A DNA stretch of 64,000 nucleotides from Edwardsiella piscicida (GTDB lineage: Bacteria > Pseudomonadota > Gammaproteobacteria > Enterobacterales > Enterobacteriaceae). How positions within the stretch are numbered: position 1 is the stretch's first letter; the number at the start of each line of letters is the position of its first letter. A model generated the notes under the pieces. It did no database searches and had not been told where the DNA came from. It was given only the letters and a program-made list of their open reading frames with translations. Below are positions 37,540 to 46,797 of the stretch, in pieces. The DNA is taken from the NCBI RefSeq assembly GCF_001896205.1, contig NZ_MPNU01000001.1, forward strand, positions 1,517,783-1,581,782, written 5' to 3'. Both the position numbers and the translations under genes were made by a program.

Positions 37540-38588
37540 ACAAGATCCGGGTATTGTGCGTGGATGACTCCGCGCTGATGCGCCAACTGATGACCGAGAT
37601 CGTGAACAGCCACCCCGATATGGAGATGGTGGCCGCCGCGCAGGACCCGTTGGTCGCGCGGGATCTGATCAAAAAATTCAATCCTCAGGTGCTGACACTG
37701 GATGTTGAAATGCCGCGCATGGACGGCCTCGACTTTTTGGAGAAACTGATGCGCCTGCGCCCGATGCCGGTGGTGATGGTCTCTTCCCTGACCGGGAAGG
37801 GGTCGGAGATCACCCTGCGGGCGCTGGAGCTGGGCGCGGTGGACTTTGTGACCAAGCCGCAGCTGGGGATCCGCGAGGGGATGCTGGCCTATAGCGAGCT
37901 GATCGCCGATAAGATCCGCACCGCCGCGCGCGCGCGTCTGCCGCGCCAGCTGAAGCAGAGCGAGCCGCCGGCGACCCTCAGCCACGGCCCGCTGCTCAGC
38001 AGCGAAAAGCTGATCGCCATCGGCGCCTCTACCGGCGGCACCGAGGCGATTCGCCACGTGCTGCAGCCGCTGCCGCCGACCAGCCCGGCGCTGCTGATCA
38101 CCCAGCATATGCCGCCGGGCTTTACCCGCTCTTTTGCCGAGCGGCTGAACAAGCTGTGCCAGATCACGGTGAAAGAGGCCGAGGATGGCGAACGTATCCT
38201 GCCGGGACATGCCTATATTGCCCCCGGCGCCCACCATCTGGAGCTGGCGCGCAGCGGTGCCAACTATATCGTGCGTCTGCATCAGGGGCCGCCGGTGAAC
38301 CGTCATCGCCCCTCTGTCGAGGTGCTGTTTGACTCCGTCGCCCGCTGCGCCGGCCGCAACGCCGTCGGAGTGATCCTGACGGGAATGGGCAACGACGGCG
38401 CCGCGGGGATGCTGCGACTGCACCAGGCGGGCGCCTATACCATTGCGCAAAATGAAGCCAGCTGCGTGGTCTTTGGTATGCCGCGCGAGGCGATTCAGAT
38501 GGGCGGGGTCGACGAGGTGGTCGATCTCTCCCAAATCAGCCAGCGTATGCTGGCGCAGGTCAGCGCCAAGCAGGCGCTGCGTATTTAA
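37536..38588 (+). CDS. cheB: CheB, receptor methylesterase / glutamine deamidase
   Basis: 350 residues: receiver domain with phospho-Asp56 ([12 protein letters not shown]) joined by a linker to the methylesterase domain with the catalytic Ser ([10 protein letters not shown]), His (TQHMPPGFT) and Asp ([10 protein letters not shown]). Phosphorylation by CheA activates it, so the cheA frameshift would also impair adaptation feedback. The coupled start overlaps cheR by ATGA. Confidence 0.96.
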   Translation: MNKIRVLCVDDSALMRQLMTEIVNSHPDMEMVAAAQDPLVARDLIKKFNPQVLTLDVEMPRMDGLDFLEKLMRLRPMPVVMVSSLTGKGSEITLRALELGAVDFVTKPQLGIREGMLAYSELIADKIRTAARARLPRQLKQSEPPATLSHGPLLSSEKLIAIGASTGGTEAIRHVLQPLPPTSPALLITQHMPPGFTRSFAERLNKLCQITVKEAEDGERILPGHAYIAPGAHHLELARSGANYIVRLHQGPPVNRHRPSVEVLFDSVARCAGRNAVGVILTGMGNDGAAGMLRLHQAGAYTIAQNEASCVVFGMPREAIQMGGVDEVVDLSQISQRMLAQVSAKQALRI

Positions 38589-38597
38589 CCGATACCG

Positions 38598-38619
38598 GAC
38601 CGCGCCTGCGGGCGCGGTC
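38598..38619 (+). repeat. stem-loop between cheB and cheY
   Basis: Perfect 9-bp stem GACCGCGCC/GGCGCGGTC, loop TGCG; a T-run (TGTTTTTC) comes about 15 bases later. It may be an attenuator ahead of cheY. Confidence 0.55.
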
Positions 38620-38683
38620 ATTAACCGAATGCCTGTTTTTCAGGTTATTGCTCCCGGCTCAAGGGATTTTTTTAGGAGTTAGT

Positions 38684-39073
38684 ATGGCGGATAAGAATCT
38701 GCGTTTTCTGGTTGTCGATGATTTCTCTACCATGCGTCGTATTGTACGCAATCTGTTGAAAGAGCTGGGATTCAACAACGTAGAGGAAGCCGAAGACGGC
38801 GCCGATGCGCTGAGCAAGCTGCGCGCCGGCGGATTCGACTTTGTGGTATCTGACTGGAACATGCCGAACATGGACGGTCTGCAGCTGCTGCAGGCGATCC
38901 GCGCGGACGGCACGCTGAACAAGATGCCGGTCTTGATGGTAACGGCCGAGGCGAAGAAAGAGAACATCATCGCCGCCGCGCAGGCAGGGGCCAGCGGCTA
39001 CGTGGTGAAGCCGTTTACCGCCGCAACGCTGGAAGAAAAACTGAATAAGATTTTTGAAAAGCTCGGGATCTAA
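38684..39073 (+). CDS. cheY: CheY, flagellar motor response regulator
   Basis: Single-domain receiver, 129 residues, as in E. coli. Acidic pair in [12 protein letters not shown], phospho-Asp57 in [10 protein letters not shown], Thr87 in [10 protein letters not shown] and Lys109 in [11 protein letters not shown] are all present. Phospho-CheY binds FliM and reverses rotation. TTAGGAG lies upstream of ATG 38684, which fixes the start. Nine bases separate its stop from cheZ. Confidence 0.97.
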   Translation: MADKNLRFLVVDDFSTMRRIVRNLLKELGFNNVEEAEDGADALSKLRAGGFDFVVSDWNMPNMDGLQLLQAIRADGTLNKMPVLMVTAEAKKENIIAAAQAGASGYVVKPFTAATLEEKLNKIFEKLGI

Positions 39074-39082
39074 GGAGTCACG

Positions 39083-39718
39083 ATGAACGAACATCCGATG
39101 CCAGCCGCCGATGCCGGCGATATTATCGCTAGGATTGGCCAACTGACGCGTATGCTGCGTGACAGCATGAAAGAGCTTGGACTGGATCAGGCTATCGCTC
39201 AGGCAGCCGAAGCCATTCCGGATGCCCGCGACCGTCTGGACTATGTGGTGCAGATGACCCGCCAGGCCGCCGAGCGCGCCCTGAGCTGCGTTGAAGCGGC
39301 GCAGCCGCGTCAGACGCAGATGGAGAAGGGCTCTAAAGAGCTCAAGCAGCGTTGGGATGCCTGGTTTGAAAATCCGATCGAGCTTGAGGATGCCAGGGCG
39401 CTGGTAACGGATACCCGCCAGTTCTTGAGCGAGGTGCCGGAGCATACGGCCTTCACTCACAGCCAGCTGCTCGAAATCATGATGGCGCAGGATTTCCAGG
39501 ATCTGACCGGTCAGGTGATCAAGCGCATGATGGACGTGATCCAGGAGATCGAAAAGCAGCTGCTGATGGTGCTGCTGGAGAATATGCCGGAGCAGCCGCC
39601 CAAGCCGAAGCGTGAAAATGACAGCCTGCTGAATGGCCCGCAGATGAACCAGAACGGGCCGGGTGTGGTCGCCAACCAGGAGCAGGTCGACGACCTGCTG
39701 GACAGCCTGGGATTTTAA
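39083..39718 (+). CDS. cheZ: CheZ, CheY-phosphate phosphatase
   Basis: 211 residues, long helical-hairpin protein. Catalytic stretch [18 protein letters not shown] with the essential Gln is present, and the C-terminal CheY-docking peptide [11 protein letters not shown] is intact. Last gene of the chemotaxis block, followed by a terminator. Confidence 0.96.
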   Translation: MNEHPMPAADAGDIIARIGQLTRMLRDSMKELGLDQAIAQAAEAIPDARDRLDYVVQMTRQAAERALSCVEAAQPRQTQMEKGSKELKQRWDAWFENPIELEDARALVTDTRQFLSEVPEHTAFTHSQLLEIMMAQDFQDLTGQVIKRMMDVIQEIEKQLLMVLLENMPEQPPKPKRENDSLLNGPQMNQNGPGVVANQEQVDDLLDSLGF

Positions 39719-39749
39719 GCGCGATAGCGGCAGCGCGGTGCGAACATCA

Positions 39750-39777
39750 GGCCACCCTCGGGTGGCCTATTTTATTG
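39750..39777 (+). terminator. terminator after cheZ
   Basis: GGCCACC (39750-39756), loop CTCG, GGTGGCC (39761-39767), then TATTTTATT. Closes the chemotaxis operon. Confidence 0.85.
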
Positions 39778-39899
39778 GGGGCCGCCATGACAGCGCGTGT
39801 CGTGCCGGTTATGCTGTAGTCAGCGTGGATTCCAGCCCAGAGTGGGTGGCAATACCGCGCTGATTCGCCGTTTATCTTGGGAAAGGATACCAGTGCCAG

Positions 39900-40742
39900 A
39901 TGACGACCTCCGTGTTTATTGCCGTGCTGTTTGCCGCGCTGCTGCACGCCAGCTGGAATGTGCTGGTGAAAGGCGGTTCGGATCGCTTTGCCAGCGTCGC
40001 GCTGGTGGCGCTGTTTGCCGGGCTGACGGCGCTGCCGCTACTGCCGCTGTGCGCCGCGCTGCCGACGGCAGCCTGGTACTGGCTCGGTCTGTCGGTGCTG
40101 TTTCATACCGCCTACTGCCTGTTTCTTAGCCGGGCCTATAGCCATGGCGATCTGGGGCAGATGTATCCGCTGGCCCGGGGCTGCGCCCCCCTGTTGGTGA
40201 TGCTGCTTAGCCTGCTGCTGCTGCGGGAGACGCCGCCGCCTTTGGCGACCGTCGGCGCGCTGATCCTGATCGGCGGGGTGCTGCTGATGGCCCTGCGCGG
40301 CGCCGGCAGACGCCCGCTGAGCACCGCCGCGCTGCGTGATGCGCTGATCACTGCGCTGTGTACCGCTGGCTATACCCTGACCGACGGCGCCGGCGCGCGG
40401 GCGGCGGGGGATGCGCTGGGATATACCCTGTGGCTGTTTACGCTCAATGGGGCGGTGATGCTGGTATGGCTCTGGCAGCGTCAGGGGCGTCGCACCGGCT
40501 ATCTGATACGCAGTGCCTGGCGCCGGGGATGGGCCGGGGGGGCGATGTCGCTGCTGGCCTATGGCATCGTTATCTGGGCGATGACCCAGGCGCCGATCGG
40601 CATCGTCGCGGCCCTGCGCGAGAGCAGCGTGCTGTTTGCGCTGCTGCTGTCGGCCCGCCTGCTGCATGAGCCGCTGGGGCGGGCACGGGTGACGGCCGCG
40701 CTGGTGATCCTCTGCGGCGTACTGCTGACCCGTCTGGGGTAG
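39900..40742 (+). CDS. DMT-superfamily (EamA-type) transporter
   Basis: 280 residues with about ten hydrophobic helices in two EamA repeats (about 5-130 and 145-278). The start LFAALLHASWNVLVKG and the second-repeat ends ALRESSVLFALLLSA are characteristic. Members export amino acids or metabolites; the substrate is not readable. ATG 39900 has AAAGGA about 12 bases upstream, rather far. It converges on chaA, 5 bases away, with no recognisable terminator between them. Confidence 0.83.
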   Translation: MTTSVFIAVLFAALLHASWNVLVKGGSDRFASVALVALFAGLTALPLLPLCAALPTAAWYWLGLSVLFHTAYCLFLSRAYSHGDLGQMYPLARGCAPLLVMLLSLLLLRETPPPLATVGALILIGGVLLMALRGAGRRPLSTAALRDALITALCTAGYTLTDGAGARAAGDALGYTLWLFTLNGAVMLVWLWQRQGRRTGYLIRSAWRRGWAGGAMSLLAYGIVIWAMTQAPIGIVAALRESSVLFALLLSARLLHEPLGRARVTAALVILCGVLLTRLG

Positions 40743-40747
40743 GTCGG

Positions 40748-41854
40748 CTACAGAAAAAGGGTCATCAGGTAGGCGACGAACAGCGCCAGATGCGCCGCGC
40801 CGTTGAGCACATTGGTACGGCCGGTGTTAAACGAGACCTGGCACAGCATCAGGGTGGCCAGCATCACCACCATCTGCGGCTCGCCCAGCCCGAACAGCAG
40901 GGGCTGATCGGTCAGCAGGGCAATCAGCGTGACCGTCGGCACCGTCAGCGACAGGGTCGCCAGCACCGAGCCAAAAAACAGATTCATGGCGCGCTGTACC
41001 TGATTGGCCAGCACCGCTTTCAGGGCGCCCAGCCCCTCGGGGGAGAGGATCAGCAGCGCGACCAGAAAGCCGGTCATCTGCTGCGGCGCGTTCAGGGCGC
41101 CGAGCAGTCCCTCCAGCGGCAGAGCGTTCAGCTTGGTGACCGCGATGACGGCGATAAGGTAGGCGACCAGCCAGGCGGCGTGCCACAGATTACCGTGGGA
41201 TGAGGGCTTACCGTGGTGTGGATCGCTGGGATCGTCGCCTTCATCCTCATGTTCGTAGACGAACAAACTCTGATGGGTGCGGGTCTGGATCAGCAGGAAT
41301 ACGCCGTACATGGCGGCCGATAGCAGCGCGACCACCAGCGATTGGCCGTGGGTAAAGTTATCGCCCGGCAGGGTCATCGGCAGCACCAGCACAATGATCG
41401 CCAGCGGGATCAGCGCGATCAGATACTGCTTGATCCCGCCCAGATTGACATACTGCGTGGCGAACTTATGGCCGCCGAGCAGCAGGGAGAAACCGACCAG
41501 CCCGCCGCTGACGATCATCACGATGGAGTAGAGCGTGTCGCGCATCAGCTCCGGTGCGGCTTTGCCGCTGACCATCAGGGCCGAAATCAGGCTGACCTCC
41601 AGGATCACCACTGACAGGGTCAGGATCAGCGAGCCATAGGGCTCACCGAGGCGGTGGGCCAGGACATCGGCGTGACGCACTACGCTGAAGGCGCTGGCGA
41701 GGATCGCGATCAGCGCCAGCAGGTTGATCGCGGCCAGGGCGCCCAGGGTGGTGGGCTGCGTCACCGCCAGCACCCCCAGCGCGATCAGCGGCAGGATCAG
41801 CTGATACTCGCTGTGGCGGGTATTGTGGTGGCTGGTTTTAATATGAGACTTCAT
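40748..41854 (-). CDS. chaA: ChaA, sodium-potassium/proton (calcium/proton) antiporter
   Basis: CaCA-family cation:proton antiporter, 368 residues, about eleven helices. The two alpha-repeat motifs are SVVILEVSLISALM (about 85-100) and LLILSPEGLGALKAVLANQ (about 260-280). A cytoplasmic acidic loop rich in Asp/Glu/His (YEHEDEGDDPSDPHHG) resembles calsequestrin-like segments described for ChaA. Identity to E. coli ChaA is evident throughout. ATG 41854 with GGAGG nine bases upstream is preferred to GTG 41863. Confidence 0.93.
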   Translation of the reverse strand: MKSHIKTSHHNTRHSEYQLILPLIALGVLAVTQPTTLGALAAINLLALIAILASAFSVVRHADVLAHRLGEPYGSLILTLSVVILEVSLISALMVSGKAAPELMRDTLYSIVMIVSGGLVGFSLLLGGHKFATQYVNLGGIKQYLIALIPLAIIVLVLPMTLPGDNFTHGQSLVVALLSAAMYGVFLLIQTRTHQSLFVYEHEDEGDDPSDPHHGKPSSHGNLWHAAWLVAYLIAVIAVTKLNALPLEGLLGALNAPQQMTGFLVALLILSPEGLGALKAVLANQVQRAMNLFFGSVLATLSLTVPTVTLIALLTDQPLLFGLGEPQMVVMLATLMLCQVSFNTGRTNVLNGAAHLALFVAYLMTLFL

Positions 41855-42072
41855 GAATGGCACCCTCCTTTGAATGACTGCGCGCTCACCGACCGCGGGG
41901 CGGAATACCGCCGCGCTGACATTATCAAAAAAAACGATATACCATAACAGTTTTTATGATTATTCGCGTTTCTATTCAGCCTGGATTTAAGTATGGCTCA
42001 TCGGATGCGCTGGCGTGACGCCGGACGTTTTTTCGGTATGATAGGCGCCCTGCGCAGCACTAAGGATGAACA

Positions 42073-42633
42073 ATGATCGATGCAGCACGCTGGATAAGTG
42101 AATATGGCTATGTTGCCGTGGTAATCGGCAGCATTATCGAGGGGGAGACCATCGCCTTTTTGGCCGGGGCCGCCGCCCATAAACACCTGCTCGCCTACCC
42201 GTGGGTGGTGCTGCTGACGGTGGTCGGCGCGACGCTGGGCGATACCACGCTCTACTTCGTCGGACGCCACTTTGGCACGCCTATTTTACGGCGTTTTCCG
42301 CGCCAGCAACAGAAGATAGCCTATGTGCAGCGTCAGGTGCGTCGTAACGAAAGCTGGCTGATCTTGGGAATGCGCTTTGCCTATGGCTTTCGCACCATTG
42401 GCCCGATCATTATTGGATCTGCGGGCGTTAAGCCGGGAAAATATATTCTGTTTAATCTGCTCGGCGCGATCCTGTGGGCGCTGACCATCGTCAGCCTTGG
42501 CTATGGCGCCAGCGAAGTGCTGCTGCGGATCTTTGCCGACCCGCAGCAGCGCCTGTGGGCCGGCGGCGGACTGCTGGTGGCGCTGCTGCTGCTGGTAGCG
42601 CTGCTGCGTTGGTACAGAGCGCACCGCGGCTAG
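42073..42633 (+). CDS. DedA-family membrane protein, YohD type
   Basis: 186 residues. VTT/SNARE-associated domain: reentrant segments around EGETIAFLAGAAAH and RFAYGFRTIGPIIIG (with the conserved Arg of the second motif), then two C-terminal helices. DedA proteins act in lipid (undecaprenyl-phosphate or phospholipid) translocation and membrane homeostasis. It matches E. coli YohD in length and motif spacing. AAGGATGAACA precedes ATG. Confidence 0.83.
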   Translation: MIDAARWISEYGYVAVVIGSIIEGETIAFLAGAAAHKHLLAYPWVVLLTVVGATLGDTTLYFVGRHFGTPILRRFPRQQQKIAYVQRQVRRNESWLILGMRFAYGFRTIGPIIIGSAGVKPGKYILFNLLGAILWALTIVSLGYGASEVLLRIFADPQQRLWAGGGLLVALLLLVALLRWYRAHRG

Positions 42634-42761
42634 GTGCGTGCGGTGGGGCGGTAAAATCGTGAGCCGCTGCAAAAAAATGCAGCGATGGATCGGCGTCAGG
42701 TATCCTGCGCCGGGGATCCCGATTATTATCGGCCCAGGACGGATTACCCAGGGAGATATTG

Positions 42762-43067
42762 ATGAAACAGCGATCGTTAAAGATGGCGGTGGTACTGGTG
42801 GGGGCGACGATGCTGGCGGGATGCGGCAGCATCATGGGGCGCACCACCATGCAGGAGGGGCATACCTATTACGCCGGGGTGCATAACGATATGGCGCGGG
42901 TGAGCGGCAGCGGCAACTACGACTACGATTTTATGACCCGCAGCCGGGCGTTTATCGATCTGCCGTTTTCGCTGTTGGCCGATACGCTGTACGCGCCGGT
43001 GGACTATTTCCACGGCCCCTATCGTGGCCAGTCGGAGAGCGCGGACGCCCCGCAGAAGCCGCGCTGA
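42762..43067 (+). CDS. YceK/YidQ-type outer-membrane lipoprotein (DUF1375)
   Basis: 101 residues. A type II signal peptide ends with the lipobox LAGC (Cys at about residue 21), and the mature start GSIMGRT followed by YYAGVHNDM and DLPFSLLADTLYAPVDYF is typical of the YceK/YidQ family. Residues after Cys are Gly-Ser, giving no inner-membrane retention Asp. ATG 42762 follows GGGAGATATTG. Function of the family is unknown. Confidence 0.82.
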   Translation: MKQRSLKMAVVLVGATMLAGCGSIMGRTTMQEGHTYYAGVHNDMARVSGSGNYDYDFMTRSRAFIDLPFSLLADTLYAPVDYFHGPYRGQSESADAPQKPR

Positions 43068-43091
43068 GGGCATGGGGTGCTACCGTCAAGG

Positions 43092-43117
43092 AAAGCCATC
43101 GCCGAGCGATGGCTTTT
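43092..43117. terminator. bidirectional terminator
   Basis: AAAGCCATCGC / GCGATGGCTTT stem with CGA loop, T-rich on the plus strand and A-flanked so that it also works on the minus strand; lies between the convergent lipoprotein gene and the M20 hydrolase gene. Confidence 0.8.
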
Positions 43118-43123
43118 GCGTTA

Positions 43124-44407
43124 TTAGGCCGAGTGCGCCGTACGGCAGAGGCGGCTGACGCAGGCGGTAAACAGCGCGCAGCCGCGCGACAGCACCGCTT
43201 CGTCAAAGTCGAACTCAGACTGGTGATGGCCCGCGCGCAGATCGGCGCCCAGCACCACGTAGGCCGCCTGGCCGCCGTGCGCCTGCACCCGTTCGACCAG
43301 CAGCGTGGCATCCTCGCTGCCGCCAAAGCTGGCTTCAGCGATCCGCAGATCCTGCTGTTGGCTAGCGATATCCGCCACCAGCGTCATCAGCGCCGCATCG
43401 TTGTGCAGATCGACGGCGCTGCCCATCACCTGGTGCTCTACCCGCAGGCCAAAGCTCTGCGCCGCGCCGTCGGCGATGCGCAGGGCCTGCTGTGCCATGT
43501 AGTCATTAATGGTGCGGTTGGCGCCGCGCACCTCCAGCTGCATCTCGGCGTAGGCCGGGATCACGTTACGCCCTTCACCGGCGCGCAGGGTGCCAATGTT
43601 GATGCGCGACATACCGTCGCCGTGGCGTGGGATGCCCAGCAGCTGCGTGACGCAGTGACAGGCGCCGGCCAGCGCGTTGGCGCCGCCCTGGGGCATCATC
43701 CCCGCGTGGGCCGGCGCGCCGAAAAAGCGCAGGTCCAGCTTGGTCGTGCAGAGGAAGTCGCGCGGATCGACGACGATCTCCCCGCTGGGAACCCCCATGC
43801 CGATATGGGCAGAGAGGAAATAGTCGACGTCGTCGAGCAGTCCGCCCTCCGCCACCGGCTTAGCGCCGCGCACCCCTTCCTCCGCCGGTTGAAACAGCAG
43901 TTTTACCGTACCGCAGAGCCGATCGCGCAGGGCGTAGAGCGCCTGGGCGACGCCGAGCCCGATGGCCATATGGCCGTCGTGTCCACAGGCATGCATGCAG
44001 CCGGGGTGGCGCGAGGCAAAGTCAGCGGCCCGCGGCGGATGCTGCGGCGCGTCGCTCTCGGTGACCGCGACGCAGTCGATGTCGAAACGCAGGGCGACGG
44101 TGGGGCCCGGTCGTCCGGTTTCCAGCAGGGCAACGCAGCCGGTTAAATCCCCCATCTCCTCCAGCAGGGCATCGCTAACCGGATAGCGGCGCGCCCGCGC
44201 CAGCCCCTGCGCGACCTCATCGTCGTTACGCCCCTGGATATGCTCCCGGGAGAGAAAGGCGCGGCCCGGCAGCACCCGGTAGCCCATGGCGCGCAGCATC
44301 TCTATCAGCCGCGCGCTGGTGATGAATTCACTCCAGCCGGTTTCAGGTATTTGGTGGAACATACGGCGCCAGCGGCGCAGCTGTTCCGGATCGGAAACGG
44401 TCATCAT
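43124..44407 (-). CDS. M20D amidohydrolase, AbgA-like
   Basis: Zinc-dependent hydrolase of N-acylated amino acids, 427 residues. Metal-site motifs: HACGHDGHMAIG (about 137-148), FQPAEEG (catalytic Glu pair) and a C-terminal ADLRAGHHQSEFDFDE. The dimerisation domain insert lies in the middle (about 220-330). Similarity to E. coli AbgA (p-aminobenzoyl-glutamate hydrolase subunit) is clear, including the unusual N-terminal RRMFHQIPETGWSEF. No abgB or abgT is present; instead a DcuC-type carrier gene lies 15 bases upstream in the same operon. GGGAG precedes the two possible ATGs (44407, 44404). Substrate may be an acyl- or aroyl-amino acid. Confidence 0.82.
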   Translation of the reverse strand: MMTVSDPEQLRRWRRMFHQIPETGWSEFITSARLIEMLRAMGYRVLPGRAFLSREHIQGRNDDEVAQGLARARRYPVSDALLEEMGDLTGCVALLETGRPGPTVALRFDIDCVAVTESDAPQHPPRAADFASRHPGCMHACGHDGHMAIGLGVAQALYALRDRLCGTVKLLFQPAEEGVRGAKPVAEGGLLDDVDYFLSAHIGMGVPSGEIVVDPRDFLCTTKLDLRFFGAPAHAGMMPQGGANALAGACHCVTQLLGIPRHGDGMSRINIGTLRAGEGRNVIPAYAEMQLEVRGANRTINDYMAQQALRIADGAAQSFGLRVEHQVMGSAVDLHNDAALMTLVADIASQQQDLRIAEASFGGSEDATLLVERVQAHGGQAAYVVLGADLRAGHHQSEFDFDEAVLSRGCALFTACVSRLCRTAHSA

Positions 44408-44422
44408 GATCTCCCTGTGTGA

Positions 44423-45700
44423 TTAAAGGAAAAACAGCGCCACGTACAGCACGGCAACGATAGCGCCCGGCGCGGTGCGCTTGGCGATTTCGACCGGGCT
44501 GACGCCGGCCAGGCCGGCGCAGACGATGGCGGCACCGGCGAGCGGTGACATATTGCGACCCAGGGCCGACGCGAGCATGACGCCGGCGCCTAGATTATTG
44601 ATTTCATATCCAAAATCCCCTGCGTGCGGGGTGACGGCCTCATTAAAGGCAAAGGCGGTGGCGTCGCCGGTGCCGGTGATCAGTCCCATCAGGAATGGCC
44701 CTAAGGTGCCGCCCCAGCGGGCGAACTCCGGCGAGTCGGTCAGCAGCTGGATGAATGCCTTGATCAGACCGACGGCGTTTAACCCTTCGATGAAGACGGC
44801 GGCGGCGATGATGATGCCAAGGATGTTGGCGTAAGAGGAGCCCATCCCATCAAAAAAGCTTTTGGTCAGGGCGCTGGGGCTTACCCGGGTGATCAGCAGC
44901 GCGTACAGGGAGCCGATGATCATCGCCGCCGGGACGCTCATCTTGCTGCTGCCGAGCCAGCCCAGACTGGAGCAGACCAGCAGCAGCACCGGCAGAAATG
45001 GGGCCAGGGTCTGCAGATAGAAACGCAGATTGCGTACCGGATCCGCCTGTGCCGCCCCCGTATCCTGCGCCGCAGGACCTTCCGGGCGGTAGTTAAGGCC
45101 GTTGCTGGCAAAGGCTACCAGCGTCAGGCAGACGGCGCAGATAACGGCGCAGATGACGGTGGTCGGCGCATGATAGAAGACAAAGTCCATCAGCGGCGTT
45201 TTAGAGATATGGGAGATAAAGGCATTGTGGGCCACGCCGGGATTCAGGTAGGCCCCCAGGGTGCCGGAGAGCACGGCGCCGCCGGCGATGGCCGGATGCA
45301 CCCGCGCGGCGATCAGCAGCGGGATCAGCGTGGCGCCCACCGCGGCGGAGACCCCGGCGGCGGAGGGGATGGCGATACAGATGACAAAGGTGACGGCCAC
45401 GGCCGTCGGCACCAGCAAAAAGCCGAGCTTGCTCAGCCCGCGGGTCAGCAGACGCACCAGACACATATCGCAGCCGGTAAATTTCATCACATAGGCAAAG
45501 CCCATGCTGCTGCAGATCGATTCGATCAGCCCGGAGGTGGTCATTCGGGTACTGAAGGCGTTAAATGCATTCATCGGCGCCAGAGAAATAATACATAATA
45601 GAATGCCGGCGCCGATAAGCGTAGTACGGGTGTCGTACCGTTTAATCAATAAAACGACCGTAGCAATTAATACTACGATGCCTAATATTACCGTTAGCAT
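44423..45700 (-). CDS. DcuC-family C4-dicarboxylate-type carrier
   Basis: 425 residues, about twelve to fourteen helices, with the family layout: SGTLGAYLNPGVAHNAFI in the first half and LITGTGDATAFAFNEAVTPHA with LGRNMSPLAGAAIVCAG in the second. DcuC relatives carry dicarboxylates, but the pairing with an amidohydrolase suggests an amino-acid conjugate as cargo (inference). GGGGAGAGG precedes ATG. First gene of a two-gene operon, divergent from a LysR gene. Confidence 0.82.
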   Translation of the reverse strand: MLTVILGIVVLIATVVLLIKRYDTRTTLIGAGILLCIISLAPMNAFNAFSTRMTTSGLIESICSSMGFAYVMKFTGCDMCLVRLLTRGLSKLGFLLVPTAVAVTFVICIAIPSAAGVSAAVGATLIPLLIAARVHPAIAGGAVLSGTLGAYLNPGVAHNAFISHISKTPLMDFVFYHAPTTVICAVICAVCLTLVAFASNGLNYRPEGPAAQDTGAAQADPVRNLRFYLQTLAPFLPVLLLVCSSLGWLGSSKMSVPAAMIIGSLYALLITRVSPSALTKSFFDGMGSSYANILGIIIAAAVFIEGLNAVGLIKAFIQLLTDSPEFARWGGTLGPFLMGLITGTGDATAFAFNEAVTPHAGDFGYEINNLGAGVMLASALGRNMSPLAGAAIVCAGLAGVSPVEIAKRTAPGAIVAVLYVALFFL

Positions 45701-45750
45701 AAATGCCTCTCCCCAGATTTATGGTTTGTTTTATAGTGGATAAAGTCAGT

Positions 45751-45765
45751 ATCATGGCTATTGAT
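45751..45765. promoter_or_regulatory. candidate LysR-type operator
   Basis: ATCA-N7-TGAT inverted repeat, containing the T-N11-A core, in the 138-base spacer between the divergent lysR gene and the DcuC-type gene. Assignment is by position and shape only. Confidence 0.45.
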
Positions 45766-45838
45766 TTAACGCAAAAATTGATGGCAGGGTAATATGCTAT
45801 TAGTTTCACGATGATAAAAAAAACTGATAGGGGGAGCG

Positions 45839-46765
45839 ATGCGCTATTTGCCAAAAATACAACATCTGAAGGTGTTTAATGAGGTTATTCGCAGCGGAAG
45901 CATCCGGGCGGCGGCGCGTAAAATGGATCAGTCTCAGCCCGCTTTAACTCGTACACTCAAAGAGTTAGAGCATCATATGGGGGCGACGCTGCTGATCCGC
46001 AGCAACGAGGGGGTGACGCTGACCGACGCCGGAAAATCCTTTGCCATTCGGGCGCACTTGATCCTGGAGGAGCTGGAAAAGGCGGCGGAGGAGGTGGAGC
46101 AAATAACCAAAAACGGCCATGGACATGTCGCCTTTGGTATTTCATCTTTATTCGGAATAACTGTGTTAAATAAAGTGTTGAATGATTTTAAACAGGGATT
46201 TCCGGCAACCGTAATTAATGTTAAGGAAGCGCAACTTTCTACACTATTACCCAGTTTACGTGATGGGCGACTCGATTTTGCACTCGGGACATTGACAGAG
46301 GAGATGCCGCTGGGGGACTTTATTTCGATTCCCCTGTTCGATGCGCCATTTTGTATTGTTGCCAGAAAAGAGCATCCGTTAGCTAATTGTTCTGAGCTGG
46401 AGGCGTTACGCCAGGCGAAGTGGGTAATGCCAGAAACTGATATGGGATATTATCATAACATCCGGCGTATTATTCCTTTTGACCATCCGGATAATCCGCA
46501 CTATCCCATTCTGACGGACTCCACGGTGTGCATCATGAACCTGGTGATGAACGGTGACTATCTGACCATTCTGTCGCGCGCGCGGCTGCGCGAGGCCCGC
46601 TTCGGCGGCGTGCTGACGGCGCTGCCCATCGGACTGCAGTTCCTGCCAGTGGGGCACTATGGCTTGATCTACCCGCGAAAGCGTCCGCTGACGCAGGCCT
46701 CACAGGCGCTGATTGAACAGTTTCGCTGGCACTGCCAGCACCATGACTGGCAGCACCCGCAGTGA
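45839..46765 (+). CDS. LysR-family transcriptional regulator
   Basis: 308 residues: winged helix-turn-helix (residues 5-64, SGSIRAAARKMDQSQPALTRTLKELE in outline) and a two-lobed effector-binding domain. The strong ribosome site GGGGGAG precedes ATG. Divergent from the DcuC-type/amidohydrolase operon, which it most likely controls. The central part of the gene (about 46130-46500) is clearly AT-richer than its ends and its neighbours. Confidence 0.88.
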   Translation: MRYLPKIQHLKVFNEVIRSGSIRAAARKMDQSQPALTRTLKELEHHMGATLLIRSNEGVTLTDAGKSFAIRAHLILEELEKAAEEVEQITKNGHGHVAFGISSLFGITVLNKVLNDFKQGFPATVINVKEAQLSTLLPSLRDGRLDFALGTLTEEMPLGDFISIPLFDAPFCIVARKEHPLANCSELEALRQAKWVMPETDMGYYHNIRRIIPFDHPDNPHYPILTDSTVCIMNLVMNGDYLTILSRARLREARFGGVLTALPIGLQFLPVGHYGLIYPRKRPLTQASQALIEQFRWHCQHHDWQHPQ

Positions 46766-46797
46766 CGGGCGCTGTCGCACTCTTTGCAGGAGGCTAT

